From: Granulicella mallensis MP5ACTX8
Lineage (GTDB): Bacteria > Acidobacteriota > Terriglobia > Terriglobales > Acidobacteriaceae
Length of the DNA stretch: 64,000 nucleotides
Reading direction: 5' to 3'
NCBI RefSeq assembly: GCF_000178955.2
Contig: NC_016631.1
Span: forward strand, 5,642,001 to 5,706,000
The notes under the pieces were generated by a model, which searched no databases, was not told the DNA's origin, and was given only the letters and a program-made list of their open reading frames with translations. Numbering within the stretch: the stretch's first letter is position 1; every line of letters begins with the position of its first letter. Below, in pieces: positions 36,601 through 43,461 of this stretch. The position numbers and the translations under genes are program-made.

Positions 36601-37005
36601 GGAATCGAACTTGAGGACGGGAACATCTGCCGTAACCTCAATCGCCTGGGTCGTCTGGCCGGTGGTCAGATGGGGATTTACAGACGTGACTTCGTTCACC
36701 TCAACGATGACGCCATTCTCCTTCTCAGGAGCAAAGTTCGGAGCGGTGATCGTAACGGTGTAGGTGCCGGGAGCGAGCTGCGGGGCGCGGAAGATGCCGC
36801 TCTCGTTGCTCTTGACCGTCAGGTCGGATCCGTTGGCGTCGTTGTGAATCAGGATGGTCGCGCTGGGAATCGCGGCGTCGGTTGAATCGAATACTGTACC
36901 GGAAATAGCACCCTGGGTTGTCGACTGAGCGTAAGCACCGCCAGTGGCAAGTGCCGCCGCAGCGCAGAATAGCGCCAGCCGGCGATTGAATTTTGTGCAG
37001 ATCAT
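33622..37005 (-). CDS. Oar-like TonB-dependent outer-membrane receptor with carboxypeptidase-regulatory-like N-terminus
   Basis: Second large receptor, 1127 aa. Signal peptide (FNRRLALFCAAAALATGGAY), regulatory-like domain (GAISGTVFDSTDAAIPSATI, NESGIFRAPQLAPGTYTVTI), plug region (GFGLLSFRAIPSVLNNVEID, SVTKSGGNQLHGELYFYNRN) and barrel ending LIQLALRLQF. The ATG at 37005 has a near-perfect GAGGAGG five bases upstream, so expression may be high. It differs clearly from the 3671-7180 receptor in sequence, so it is a paralogue rather than a recent duplicate. Transcription ends at the hairpin 33574-33601. Function in carbohydrate or peptide uptake is inferred from the family only. Confidence 0.93.
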   Translation of the reverse strand: MICTKFNRRLALFCAAAALATGGAYAQSTTQGAISGTVFDSTDAAIPSATILIHNDANGSDLTVKSNESGIFRAPQLAPGTYTVTITAPNFAPEKENGVIVEVNEVTSVNPHLTTGQTTQAIEVTADVPVLKFDSAEFGGHLDNKEIEAIPVNNRRWSTLALTTPGVVNDSNGFGLLSFRAIPSVLNNVEIDGADDNQAFFSEERGRTRAGYSTSQGAVREFQVNTGVYSAEFGRAVGGVVNSVTKSGGNQLHGELYFYNRNSSRSAFQPGASNTVFNSVTNQYITSPYRPKDNRNQYGFAVGGPLKKDKLFWFYAFDAYRRNFPGTAKANNPGSFFVSPDAALSAGYACSTATGTITTPSKTAVASATDSAACLLAARLGYSSYAAGATAYSTQLQALLTDLGTVPRFGNQLINTPKLDWQVNDKEHLSVLYHRLRWDSPGGVQTQGTNNYAIDSFGTDFVKLDYTLVKLDSLIRQNLTNEVRYQYGRELNDEGLQPTSAYTKANLLNSTGLAPEVALNTGIGFFLGMPYYSFRVAYPDERKWQVGDTATYVWGKHSIRFGEDIIHNYDLQDNVYEGNGYITYGSTVNYFSDLIAKGKSCDASGSGVGSSASGFYPCYSSYAAGFGPSTFDLATLDYGFFAQDDWKLTSRLTLNLGVRYDYEAIPSPYANLSGAAAGTLPITTSHPSDKNNFSPRLGFAYDPFGLGKTVVRGGFGMYYGRIPNAVILNAYLNTGSALSQSTPSYSSTTANAPTLQTPPTGPAPGTASAYYLDKHLQNPYTEQFDLSVQQNLGNSNVISVSYLGTLGRELPNYLNFNLDRTKTYTINYNVVPGTNGTCGPVSCGSYAVTAYAGKQQTGAKSSTYNNILINPNFGNVTDVVSNINSSYNALSLDLTNRTFKWITFDANYTWSHALDFSASGFTAASTENWLDPYANPRENYGNSALNVRHRVVGWAVLNAPGIHGDSALKYLANGWSIKPLVQMQSGLPYSAVTTGTTPNQCYGVNCYEAAGSGIVGTSAASSYLPFLGRDTFQLPRTIVVDLRAQKEFTFAEHYNLQLIGEAFNLANHQNVTGVGTTGYAISTVQGQTAATTVNNLTYQPSFAAVSSVNSNYAYSPRLIQLALRLQF

Positions 37006-37336
37006 GAGCCCTCCTCGAAAGGTTATGCGGTCGCCCGGATCAGCCTTGCTTCGGTGTTCTGTAAGCCGGTTGGCCCCGCAAATGTGGTTCTTAAATGGAT
37101 CTCTGCATCGAGATTCTCCGCCCGTGCGTCATGAACGCAGCGAGGTCGGATTTTCCATAGCAGAATTGTCCAAATGTTTGTGTAAAGGTAGTCTATCAGC
37201 CGCCCCAGGGCTGCCCACAATAAAATCGGGTGACGATTTCAGGCTTAAAATCTGGAATCGGGGCCACAACTCACATCGCATCAATAAGTTACCTCTGCGC
37301 CTGAGAGCCTTTACTCTTGTCTTTGCTTTTCTGGTT
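37006..37336. other. Upstream region of the receptor gene, no gene
   Basis: This should hold the receptor promoter. I see no convincing coding region and no clear structured RNA. A family B repeat starts at its right edge. Confidence 0.5.
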
Positions 37337-37504
37337 GTCATTCCGAGCGTAGCGAGCGAATCTGCTGTCTCCCGTTCTTCGTTCGTCGCACCCCAAAAAT
37401 ACGTGGACCAAAACCGAGGCGTGGTCTGAACTGACGGACAACGTTTGTGGCGACACTAGCAAAAAACGGGAGACAGCAGATTCGCTCGCCACGCTCGGAA
37501 TGAC
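37337..37504. repeat. Dispersed palindromic repeat, family B, copy 3
   Basis: About 168 bp bounded by GTCATTCCGAGCG and CGCTCGGAATGAC, with inner arms CTGCTGTCTCCCG and CGGGAGACAGCAG and flanking GCTTTTCTGGTT/AACCAGAAAAGC. Closest to copy 1 at 7498. It lies upstream of obgE. Confidence 0.85.
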
Positions 37505-37605
37505 AACCAGAAAAGCAAAAGCAAGAACAAAAGCAACTGCTTCTCTGCGCTGCCCCTGCCTATCGGCAAAGAACCCTTATACCCAGTCCGATACACTGTT
37601 AATAA

Positions 37606-38706
37606 ATGTTCATTGATGAAGCACGAATCCGGATTAAAGCAGGCGATGGCGGCAACGGCTGCATGGCCTTCCGGCGCGAAAAGTTTGTTCCGCGTGGCGG
37701 CCCCTCGGGCGGCGACGGAGGCCATGGTGGCGACATCCTGATGACCTCGTCACTCAGCCACAATACCCTGGTCCACTTCCGCTTCAACCCGGAGCACAAG
37801 TCCGAGCGCGGCGGTCACGGCCTCGGCTCCAATATGTCCGGCTACGCCGGCGAGCACACCGTCCTCAAAGTCCCCGTCGGCACCCTGCTCTACGACGACG
37901 ACACCGGCGAACTCGTCCACGACTTCGCCCACCCCAACGAAGAGATCGTCATCGCCCGCGGTGGTCGCGGCGGCCGCGGCAACCAGCACTTTGCGACCTC
38001 TACCCATCAGGCTCCCCGGGAGCATGAACTCGGCCGCCCAGGCGAGGCACGCAACTACAGGCTGGAGCTTCGCCTGCTGGCCGACGCCGGTCTCGTCGGC
38101 TACCCCAACGTCGGCAAGTCGACGCTGATCTCACGGCTCTCAGCCGCCAAGCCCAAGATCGCCAACTACGCCTTTACGACGCTCGAACCAAACCTCGGCG
38201 TCGTGCAGGTCGGCGACGCCCCGTACGAGCAGTCGTTCACGGTCGCGGATATGCCGGGCCTGATCGAAGGCGCGCATCTCGGCGCCGGACTCGGCGTGCA
38301 GTTCCTCAAGCATATCGAGCGCACCAGCGTGCTCGTCCATCTGGTTGACGTCTCGGATGCCAGCGGCAGACCCGATCCGGTAGAGGACTACAACGTCATC
38401 ACCGCCGAGCTCAAGTCGTTCGACCCCGCGCTGGCTGCCAAGCCGACGATCCTGGTCGCGAATAAAGCCGACGTTGCTAACCCGGACAAGCTGAAGAAGC
38501 TGACCGCCATGGCCAAGCGCAAGAAACTACCGCTGTATACGATCTCTGCCGTCAGCGGCGAAGGTCTTCCGGCACTGAAGTTCGCCATGGCCGAGGCCGT
38601 TGCCATGCACCGGCAGATTCCGTTGGAAGGCCCCGGTCCAGTCGTGCCCGCCAAGCGCAAGGCGCACTATCCGCCGCCTGCGCCGAATGCGCGAGGGCGA
38701 AGGTAG
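37606..38706 (+). CDS. obgE: GTPase ObgE/CgtA
   Basis: Essential GTPase of late 50S assembly and stress signalling. The 366-aa product shows the glycine-rich Obg fold ([62 protein letters not shown]), then the G domain: G1 [12 protein letters not shown]2 [13 protein letters not shown]3 [11 protein letters not shown]4 NKADV and a G5-like SAVSG. The C-terminal extension is short and basic, without the OCT domain found in some Gram-positives. The ATG at 37606 lacks a clear ribosome-binding site. In many bacteria obg follows rplU-rpmA; here that pair lies 24 kb away. Confidence 0.97.
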   Translation: MFIDEARIRIKAGDGGNGCMAFRREKFVPRGGPSGGDGGHGGDILMTSSLSHNTLVHFRFNPEHKSERGGHGLGSNMSGYAGEHTVLKVPVGTLLYDDDTGELVHDFAHPNEEIVIARGGRGGRGNQHFATSTHQAPREHELGRPGEARNYRLELRLLADAGLVGYPNVGKSTLISRLSAAKPKIANYAFTTLEPNLGVVQVGDAPYEQSFTVADMPGLIEGAHLGAGLGVQFLKHIERTSVLVHLVDVSDASGRPDPVEDYNVITAELKSFDPALAAKPTILVANKADVANPDKLKKLTAMAKRKKLPLYTISAVSGEGLPALKFAMAEAVAMHRQIPLEGPGPVVPAKRKAHYPPPAPNARGRR

Positions 38707-38789
38707 GACGCTTTAGCGTCGCTGCGCAGGGATTCTTTGGCCCGAAGGCCACAGAATCTCATGGTGTTTATATCCCCCTCCACAGCGGC

Positions 38790-39007
38790 GTCATCCTGAG
38801 CGTAGCGTCCCGTCTTTGGGGGACGCGGAGTCGAAGGACCCCGAAGGTTGCAATCTTGCCTATGCACTCTGAACCTTTTCTACCTCAAGCGCTTGAGCTC
38901 AGGCTTTCGTACTGGAAAAGGTCCCAACACCATAGGCAAGATCAAGTCTCTCGGGGTCCTTCGACTGCGCGCCTCGCAAAAGCGCGAGGCGCTCCGTTCA
39001 GGATGAC
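38790..39007. repeat. Dispersed palindromic repeat, family A, copy 6
   Basis: About 218 bp from GTCATCCTGAGCG to CGTTCAGGATGAC, with TCGAAGGACCCCGAAGG mirrored by CTCGGGGTCCTTCGA and a central CTCAAGCGCTTGAG hairpin. One mismatch in the right end suggests early decay. It lies between the convergent obgE and arylsulfotransferase-like genes. Confidence 0.9.
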
Positions 39008-39076
39008 GTTTCTATGGGAACGTGAACGAAACATAGGCGCTTCACACAACGGGATGACACGTACAAGGCCTGAAGG

Positions 39077-40459
39077 TCACGGCACCCGGAACGTCGTAAC
39101 ATCCAACTCCTTCACCGCTTTCTCCGCATGCGGCGTGCCTTCCGGCACCCAGTCATACGGCACGGCCTGCGCCCGATAAGTCAGGCTGTTCGCAAACGGC
39201 TTCCCGTCCACCGTCGAGCGGCCCACGTAAGGCATCACGTACTCCCAGACGATATCGCCCTCGGGAGTGACCTGGAACAGCCGCCCGTACATGCCTTCGT
39301 CGATGAGCGTATTGCCGTTCGGCAGCCGGCTCGCGCTGCTGACGAAGGAGCTGAAGAAGCTCCAGACCGGCCGTCCGGAGTTCGCCCCGGTGTACTGCCA
39401 GACGATTTGATTCTTGACCGGGTCGATCTCCAAGATGCGTGAGCCCGCATAGATGCCCAGCGCCGCCGGAGGAAAACCCGCTCCGCCTTCGTCGTCGAAC
39501 AACAGCAGATTGCCCGCGCCGGGCAGGCCCTTCGCGATGAGGTGCGCGTTGTGCTGGCCGGAGATCTGGTCCACGGGCCTCGGCAGGTCCTTCTTCATGA
39601 TCCGCTGATCGGGAGAGTACTCGCTGCCCGGAAACTCCGGCCCCAACCGCCAGACCACCTTGCCGGTCCTCTTCTCAATAATGAGAACGACGTTCCCCTT
39701 GCGGGTATCGATCATGATGTTCTCGGGATCGAAGCGCTTATCTCCCGCGTCGAACCAGCGATTGGCCCCCAGCACCTGCATGTCGTTGATCTCGAGGTAT
39801 CCATACGGCTCAGGCGGATTGCGCGCGACACGCTCGCGCAGATAGTTCATGCCCTCCGGCGTCCAGCCGAACTCCTTGAGATGATCTCCCGCAGTCCAGC
39901 TCCACACGACCTTGCCCTCAGGAGTGACCTCGTAGATCGCCTGGTCGCCGATCTCCTTCGGTCCCAGCCCCGGCACGGCGCGCGGCACAGCGACCAGCAA
40001 CAAGGTATTGCCGTTGGCCAGACGCGCCCAGTCGTGGTTCTGCCGCGCGGCTCCGCCGGGGGCCTGCGAGCCCCACTCCCAGACGGTCTTGCCGTCCCAA
40101 TCGAGCTCGCCCACCGTCTTGTTGGTGAAGATGCCGCCGCGGCTGTCCTGAATATCCGACAGTTGCAGCAGCACGTGTCCACGCTGGCCGCCAATCAGCT
40201 TCGGGTCGATCACCTCTCCGGGATTGCCCGGATGCGGCCACCGATGAACCTCGTTGCCGTCCATGTCGATCAGGTGCATGATGCCGTCGGGACCGCTGAA
40301 GCCGACAAAGCTGTTGTACGCGCGCAACGGGTCGTAGATCGTAACCCCGGTGGGATAGACACGCGGAGGGGCGCTCAACGCCGTCGCGGTGAAAAGCGTA
40401 AGAAGCGCCAGCGCGCCGGCTCTGCGTACGCGAGGCAAGGATCGGCCTGCAATCTGCAT
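39077..40459 (-). CDS. Arylsulfotransferase (ASST)-family secreted beta-propeller protein
   Basis: Secreted protein of 460 aa. The ATG at 40459 starts a signal peptide (LPRVRRAGALALLTLFTATA). The body repeats propeller-like blades with the ASST-type phrases VHRWPHPGNPG, LDWDGKTVWEWGS, NHDWARLANGNTLLL, VVWSWTAGDHL, GQHNAHLIAKGLPGAGNLLL, EIDPVKNQIVWQYTG and RLPNGNTLIDEGMYGRLFQV. The NHDW and QHNAH histidines are candidates for the active site. The longer frame to 40903 overlaps the upstream MBL gene and is rejected. The phenolic sulfate donor and acceptor are unknown. It is 40 bp after the MBL hydrolase gene and probably cotranscribed. Confidence 0.85.
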   Translation of the reverse strand: MQIAGRSLPRVRRAGALALLTLFTATALSAPPRVYPTGVTIYDPLRAYNSFVGFSGPDGIMHLIDMDGNEVHRWPHPGNPGEVIDPKLIGGQRGHVLLQLSDIQDSRGGIFTNKTVGELDWDGKTVWEWGSQAPGGAARQNHDWARLANGNTLLLVAVPRAVPGLGPKEIGDQAIYEVTPEGKVVWSWTAGDHLKEFGWTPEGMNYLRERVARNPPEPYGYLEINDMQVLGANRWFDAGDKRFDPENIMIDTRKGNVVLIIEKRTGKVVWRLGPEFPGSEYSPDQRIMKKDLPRPVDQISGQHNAHLIAKGLPGAGNLLLFDDEGGAGFPPAALGIYAGSRILEIDPVKNQIVWQYTGANSGRPVWSFFSSFVSSASRLPNGNTLIDEGMYGRLFQVTPEGDIVWEYVMPYVGRSTVDGKPFANSLTYRAQAVPYDWVPEGTPHAEKAVKELDVTTFRVP

Positions 40460-40499
40460 GGTTGTTGGCTCCAAAGCGATGTCGGAAGAGATGAGAAGC

Positions 40500-41399
40500 T
40501 CAATCCAAATGATAGCCGGAGCGCCAACTCTCACCTTCGATAAGCGGGTGGATGCGGTCGCCCACACCCGCCTTTGCCGCAGCGGCGAGCAGACGCGGGA
40601 GCGGCTCGTCCATCGGCTCGCGTCCCAGGCGAAAGGTGTTGTAGTGCATCGGCACCATCGCCTGCGCGCCGAGGTCGAGGAAGCCTCGCAGCGCCTCTTC
40701 CGGGCTGGTGTGGACGGCGCGGTAGCTGTCCGGATAATAGGCGCCGATGGGAAGCAGAGCGATGTCGGGCCGCAGCCGTTGGCCGATCTCGGTGAACCCG
40801 CCGAAGAAGGCCGTATCGCCCGAGTGATAGATGCGTGGCGACGCCGGAGCCTCAATGCAGTAACCGCCAAAGCCGCGATGCGTGTCGTTGAACAAACGCG
40901 CACCCCAGTGCTTCGCGGGTGTCGCCGTAATGCGCAGGGAGTTCAGTTCCACTGACTGCCACCATGCCAGCGCCTCGACGCGAGCGAAGCCAAGATCGCG
41001 CACCAGGTCTTCGACCCCATTGGGAACAACAGCCACCGGTGCAGGCAGCTTGCGGCGACGCATCTCGCGCGTAATGGCCCGCAGCGACGGTCGGTTGAGG
41101 TGATCCATATGCGCGTGGGTGAGCAACACCGCATCGATGCGTGGAAGGTCCCGCACCCGAACGCCGGGATGCCGCTGGCGACGCAGGAGAATAAGGCGTG
41201 TCGCAAAGACCGGATCGATGAGGATCGCGCAACCCGCGATCTGAAGCAGAAACGACGAGTGGCCGATGAAGGTGATGACCGTCTCGCCGGCGGCGGCCTC
41301 AGCAGGCCTCTGAGGCTGGCCCTGCATCGGTTGCGCGTGGCTCTCGCGAACGAGACGCTCTAACTGCCGCAGCTTGGTGATCCAGAAAGGAACGGTCAT
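40500..41399 (-). CDS. MBL-fold metallo-hydrolase (UlaG/NAPE-PLD-like)
   Basis: Metallo-beta-lactamase-fold hydrolase of 299 aa. The metal motif is LLTHAHMDHLN (H95, H97, D99, H100), preceded by ITFIGHSSFLLQIAGCAILIDPVF. Later metal ligands lie in YHSGDTAFFGGF and PMHYNTF. The WGARLFNDTHRGFGGYCIE and GAYYPDSYRAVHTSPEEAL segments are typical of the NAPE-PLD-like branch, whose eukaryotic members cleave N-acylphosphatidylethanolamine. No signal peptide. The substrate is unknown, but a lipid phosphodiester is possible. The ATG at 41399 is natural; the arylsulfotransferase-like gene follows. Confidence 0.9.
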   Translation of the reverse strand: MTVPFWITKLRQLERLVRESHAQPMQGQPQRPAEAAAGETVITFIGHSSFLLQIAGCAILIDPVFATRLILLRRQRHPGVRVRDLPRIDAVLLTHAHMDHLNRPSLRAITREMRRRKLPAPVAVVPNGVEDLVRDLGFARVEALAWWQSVELNSLRITATPAKHWGARLFNDTHRGFGGYCIEAPASPRIYHSGDTAFFGGFTEIGQRLRPDIALLPIGAYYPDSYRAVHTSPEEALRGFLDLGAQAMVPMHYNTFRLGREPMDEPLPRLLAAAAKAGVGDRIHPLIEGESWRSGYHLD

Positions 41400-41493
41400 G
41401 GGGTCTCTTCAACTGCCTCTGAGGATACAGATGCGCAGATAGATGAAAGGATTGGCGAGATATCCATGTTTGTGTCGTTGCTCGTTTTTCGCC

Positions 41494-41708
41494 GTCATCC
41501 TGAGCCATGGGCGAAGGCCCCCGCATTCGTGGCGACATTGAAGATAAGGCAGACCTCAGTCGAAGGTGATGGCTTTGCCCATGCTGTAGACAGGTATATT
41601 TTGCTTCTCTAGCTGTACAGGTAGTCCCAGACTTTGCTGGTCTTGGTTATGCCCTATGTTCTGTGGTTAGCCCAATGCGGGGGTCCTTCGCCTACGGCTC
41701 AGGATGAC
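41494..41708. repeat. Palindromic repeat, variant of family A
   Basis: About 215 bp from GTCATCCTGAGCC to GGCTCAGGATGAC, with inner GCGAAGGCCCCCGCATTCG mirrored by AATGCGGGGGTCCTTCGC. The CCCCCGCATT core differs from the usual family A core and matches the half-copy at 10079. It is followed by the same purine-rich GACGAAAAACAAGCAA tail as there. Confidence 0.8.
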
Positions 41709-41748
41709 GACGAAAAACAAGCAATGACGAAAACAACCCCATTTCATT

Positions 41749-41814
41749 TTTGACCGGGTTCAAATTTAACTTGACGCACACTTTCGCGAAGAGCAGTATT
41801 TGACCATGTTCAAA
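41749..41814 (+). promoter_or_regulatory. Promoter and two operators of the TetR gene
   Basis: Two 16-bp palindromes of the form TTTGACCnnGTTCAAA at 41749-41764 (nn = GG) and 41799-41814 (nn = AT), exactly 50 bp apart. The second covers the ATG at 41806. A -35-like TTGACG at 41771-41776 lies between them. Self-repression by the TetR product is the simplest reading. Confidence 0.75.
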
Positions 41815-42483
41815 AATGAGCCCGCGACGACCAAAGGCGAACAGACCCGGGAGCACATCTTCGACTGTGCCCTGGAGCTCTTTCGAGAAAACGGCTTCGA
41901 TGCCGCGACCATGCAGGATGTCGCTACACGTGCCAACGTCGCCAAGAGCGCGGCCTATTATTACTTTCCAGGCAAGGAAGCGATTATCCAGGCCTATTAT
42001 GAGGCCGTACAAACCCGGCAGGAGCAGCTTTGCGCCGAAGTCTTCGCTGAAACAAAAGACCTCAAGAAGCGCCTGTACGCCGCGATGCATACGAAGTTCG
42101 ACCTTGCTCAGGATGACCGCAAATTACTCGGGGTTGTCTTCCGCTATACCGGAGAGCCACAACATCCGCTCTCCTGCCTCGGCAGCGGCACCGCAGAGAT
42201 TCGCCGCCGCAGCATGCAGGTATTCCAGCAGGCCCTTGCCGTCGAGCGTTTGCCGAAGGACCTTGAACAACTGCTGCCCCTGGCTCTCTGGTCTTTGCAG
42301 ATGGGCCTGCTCGTGATGTTTCTCTACGACACCTCCGCAGCACAGAAGCGTACGCGCCAGCTCGCAAGCGGTTCTCTCGACTTCACGCTGAAGATGATGA
42401 CACTCGCCAGACTTCCCGTGCTCAAGCCCATCCGCAGCAAGATCCTCTCACTCCTGCGTGAGGCCGATCTACTGCCCGAATAG
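41806..42483 (+). CDS. TetR-family transcriptional regulator
   Basis: One-component repressor of 225 aa. The N-terminal DNA-binding domain is classical: TREHIFDCALELFRENGFDA, ATMQDVATRANVAKSAAYYY and FPGKEAIIQAYYEAV. The rest is the all-helical ligand domain, ending with a hydrophobic helix-rich tail, and its ligand cannot be predicted. The ATG at 41806 follows an in-frame TTG at 41800; the ATG is preferred, but neither has a strong ribosome-binding site. Its first codons lie inside an operator-like palindrome. Two membrane-protein genes follow on the same strand after 30 bp and are the probable targets. Confidence 0.93.
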   Translation: MFKNEPATTKGEQTREHIFDCALELFRENGFDAATMQDVATRANVAKSAAYYYFPGKEAIIQAYYEAVQTRQEQLCAEVFAETKDLKKRLYAAMHTKFDLAQDDRKLLGVVFRYTGEPQHPLSCLGSGTAEIRRRSMQVFQQALAVERLPKDLEQLLPLALWSLQMGLLVMFLYDTSAAQKRTRQLASGSLDFTLKMMTLARLPVLKPIRSKILSLLREADLLPE

Positions 42484-42513
42484 AACTGAACAATGCTCTA
42501 ACAGGAGGTTTTC

Positions 42514-43461
42514 ATGGACGAATCCACTGAACCAGCCGAACCCAGTAAGTTACCCAAATCCACTCGGGAGATCAGCAATGCGCAATGGATGCTCGCAGCC
42601 TTCCTCGTCGTAGCCTTCGGGCTTGGAGCCGTTCTCTATAAGTTCACCATCCACGTCGGTCTGGGGCACACCTCAGCGATATTTATCGGCATTCCGGCGA
42701 TTCTCGCTCTGGTCCTTGCACTCGCACCACGCGCCAAAACCGTCACCGGCGGCATTCTGCGTGGCATCACGATTGCCCTTCTTGTCGTTGCACCCCTGCT
42801 GGGCGAAGGCTACCTCTGTATCCTCTTTTCGGCTCCTCTGTTTTATCTCGTGGGCCTGGGCGTTGGCTCACTTGTCGACTACTACCGCAAGAGCCGCAGC
42901 ACCACGCTTAGCTGCATCGCCATCCTGCTCCTTCCGATGTCCCTCGAAGGCGTCGTGCCGCAACTCACTCATAACCGCGCCCAGAGTGTCACCGCCACCC
43001 AGATAGTCGATGCTCCCGCATCCGCTGTAGAGGCAGCTCTCGCGCAGAGCCCGCATATCGACACGGCGCTCCCCCATTTCCTTCGCATCGGCTTTCCCCG
43101 CCCACTCGAAGCACACGGCGAAGGCCTTGACCTCGGAGCTACGCGCACGATTCACTTCGCGGGCGCAGAAGGTGATCCTCCGGGCGACCTCGTCATGCAG
43201 GTCACCGACCGCCATCCCGGCCATGTTCGCTTCACGACGATCAGCGACTCCAGCAAGCTGACGCAGTGGGTGCGCTGGCAGACCTCGGAGGTCACATGGA
43301 CGCCTCTCGACGCCACGCATACCTCCGTCACGTGGAGCATTGCCTTTGACCGTCAGCTCGATCCCTATTGGTACTTCGCTCCGTGGGAACAGGTCGCTAT
43401 TCGCGAGGCTGCAAAGTATCTCATCACCGCCAATGCCACTCCTACAGGGACAGCACGTTGA
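42514..43461 (+). CDS. Membrane protein with C-terminal SRPBCC-like domain
   Basis: Not a named family. The product has 315 aa with four likely N-terminal membrane segments (MLAAFLVVAFGLGAVLYKFT, AIFIGIPAILALVLALAP, GITIALLVVAPLLGEGYLCI, APLFYLVGLGVGSLVDYY). The C-terminal 150 residues read like an SRPBCC/START-type domain: ATQIVDAPASAVEAALA, LGATRTIHFAGAEG, PGDLVMQVTDRHPGHVRFTT, TWTPLDATHTSVTWSIAF, then RQLDPYWYFAPWEQVAIREA. AGGAGG lies seven bases upstream of the ATG, so translation should be strong. The gene lies between tetR and the methyltransferase-DCC gene, whose start overlaps its stop. A role in sensing or moving a hydrophobic compound is inference. Confidence 0.75.
   Translation: MDESTEPAEPSKLPKSTREISNAQWMLAAFLVVAFGLGAVLYKFTIHVGLGHTSAIFIGIPAILALVLALAPRAKTVTGGILRGITIALLVVAPLLGEGYLCILFSAPLFYLVGLGVGSLVDYYRKSRSTTLSCIAILLLPMSLEGVVPQLTHNRAQSVTATQIVDAPASAVEAALAQSPHIDTALPHFLRIGFPRPLEAHGEGLDLGATRTIHFAGAEGDPPGDLVMQVTDRHPGHVRFTTISDSSKLTQWVRWQTSEVTWTPLDATHTSVTWSIAFDRQLDPYWYFAPWEQVAIREAAKYLITANATPTGTAR

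Noticed and set aside
39077..40903. 608-aa reading of the arylsulfotransferase-like gene
   Set aside because: The first 148 residues overlap the upstream MBL gene in another frame; the ATG at 40459 starts a proper signal peptide.
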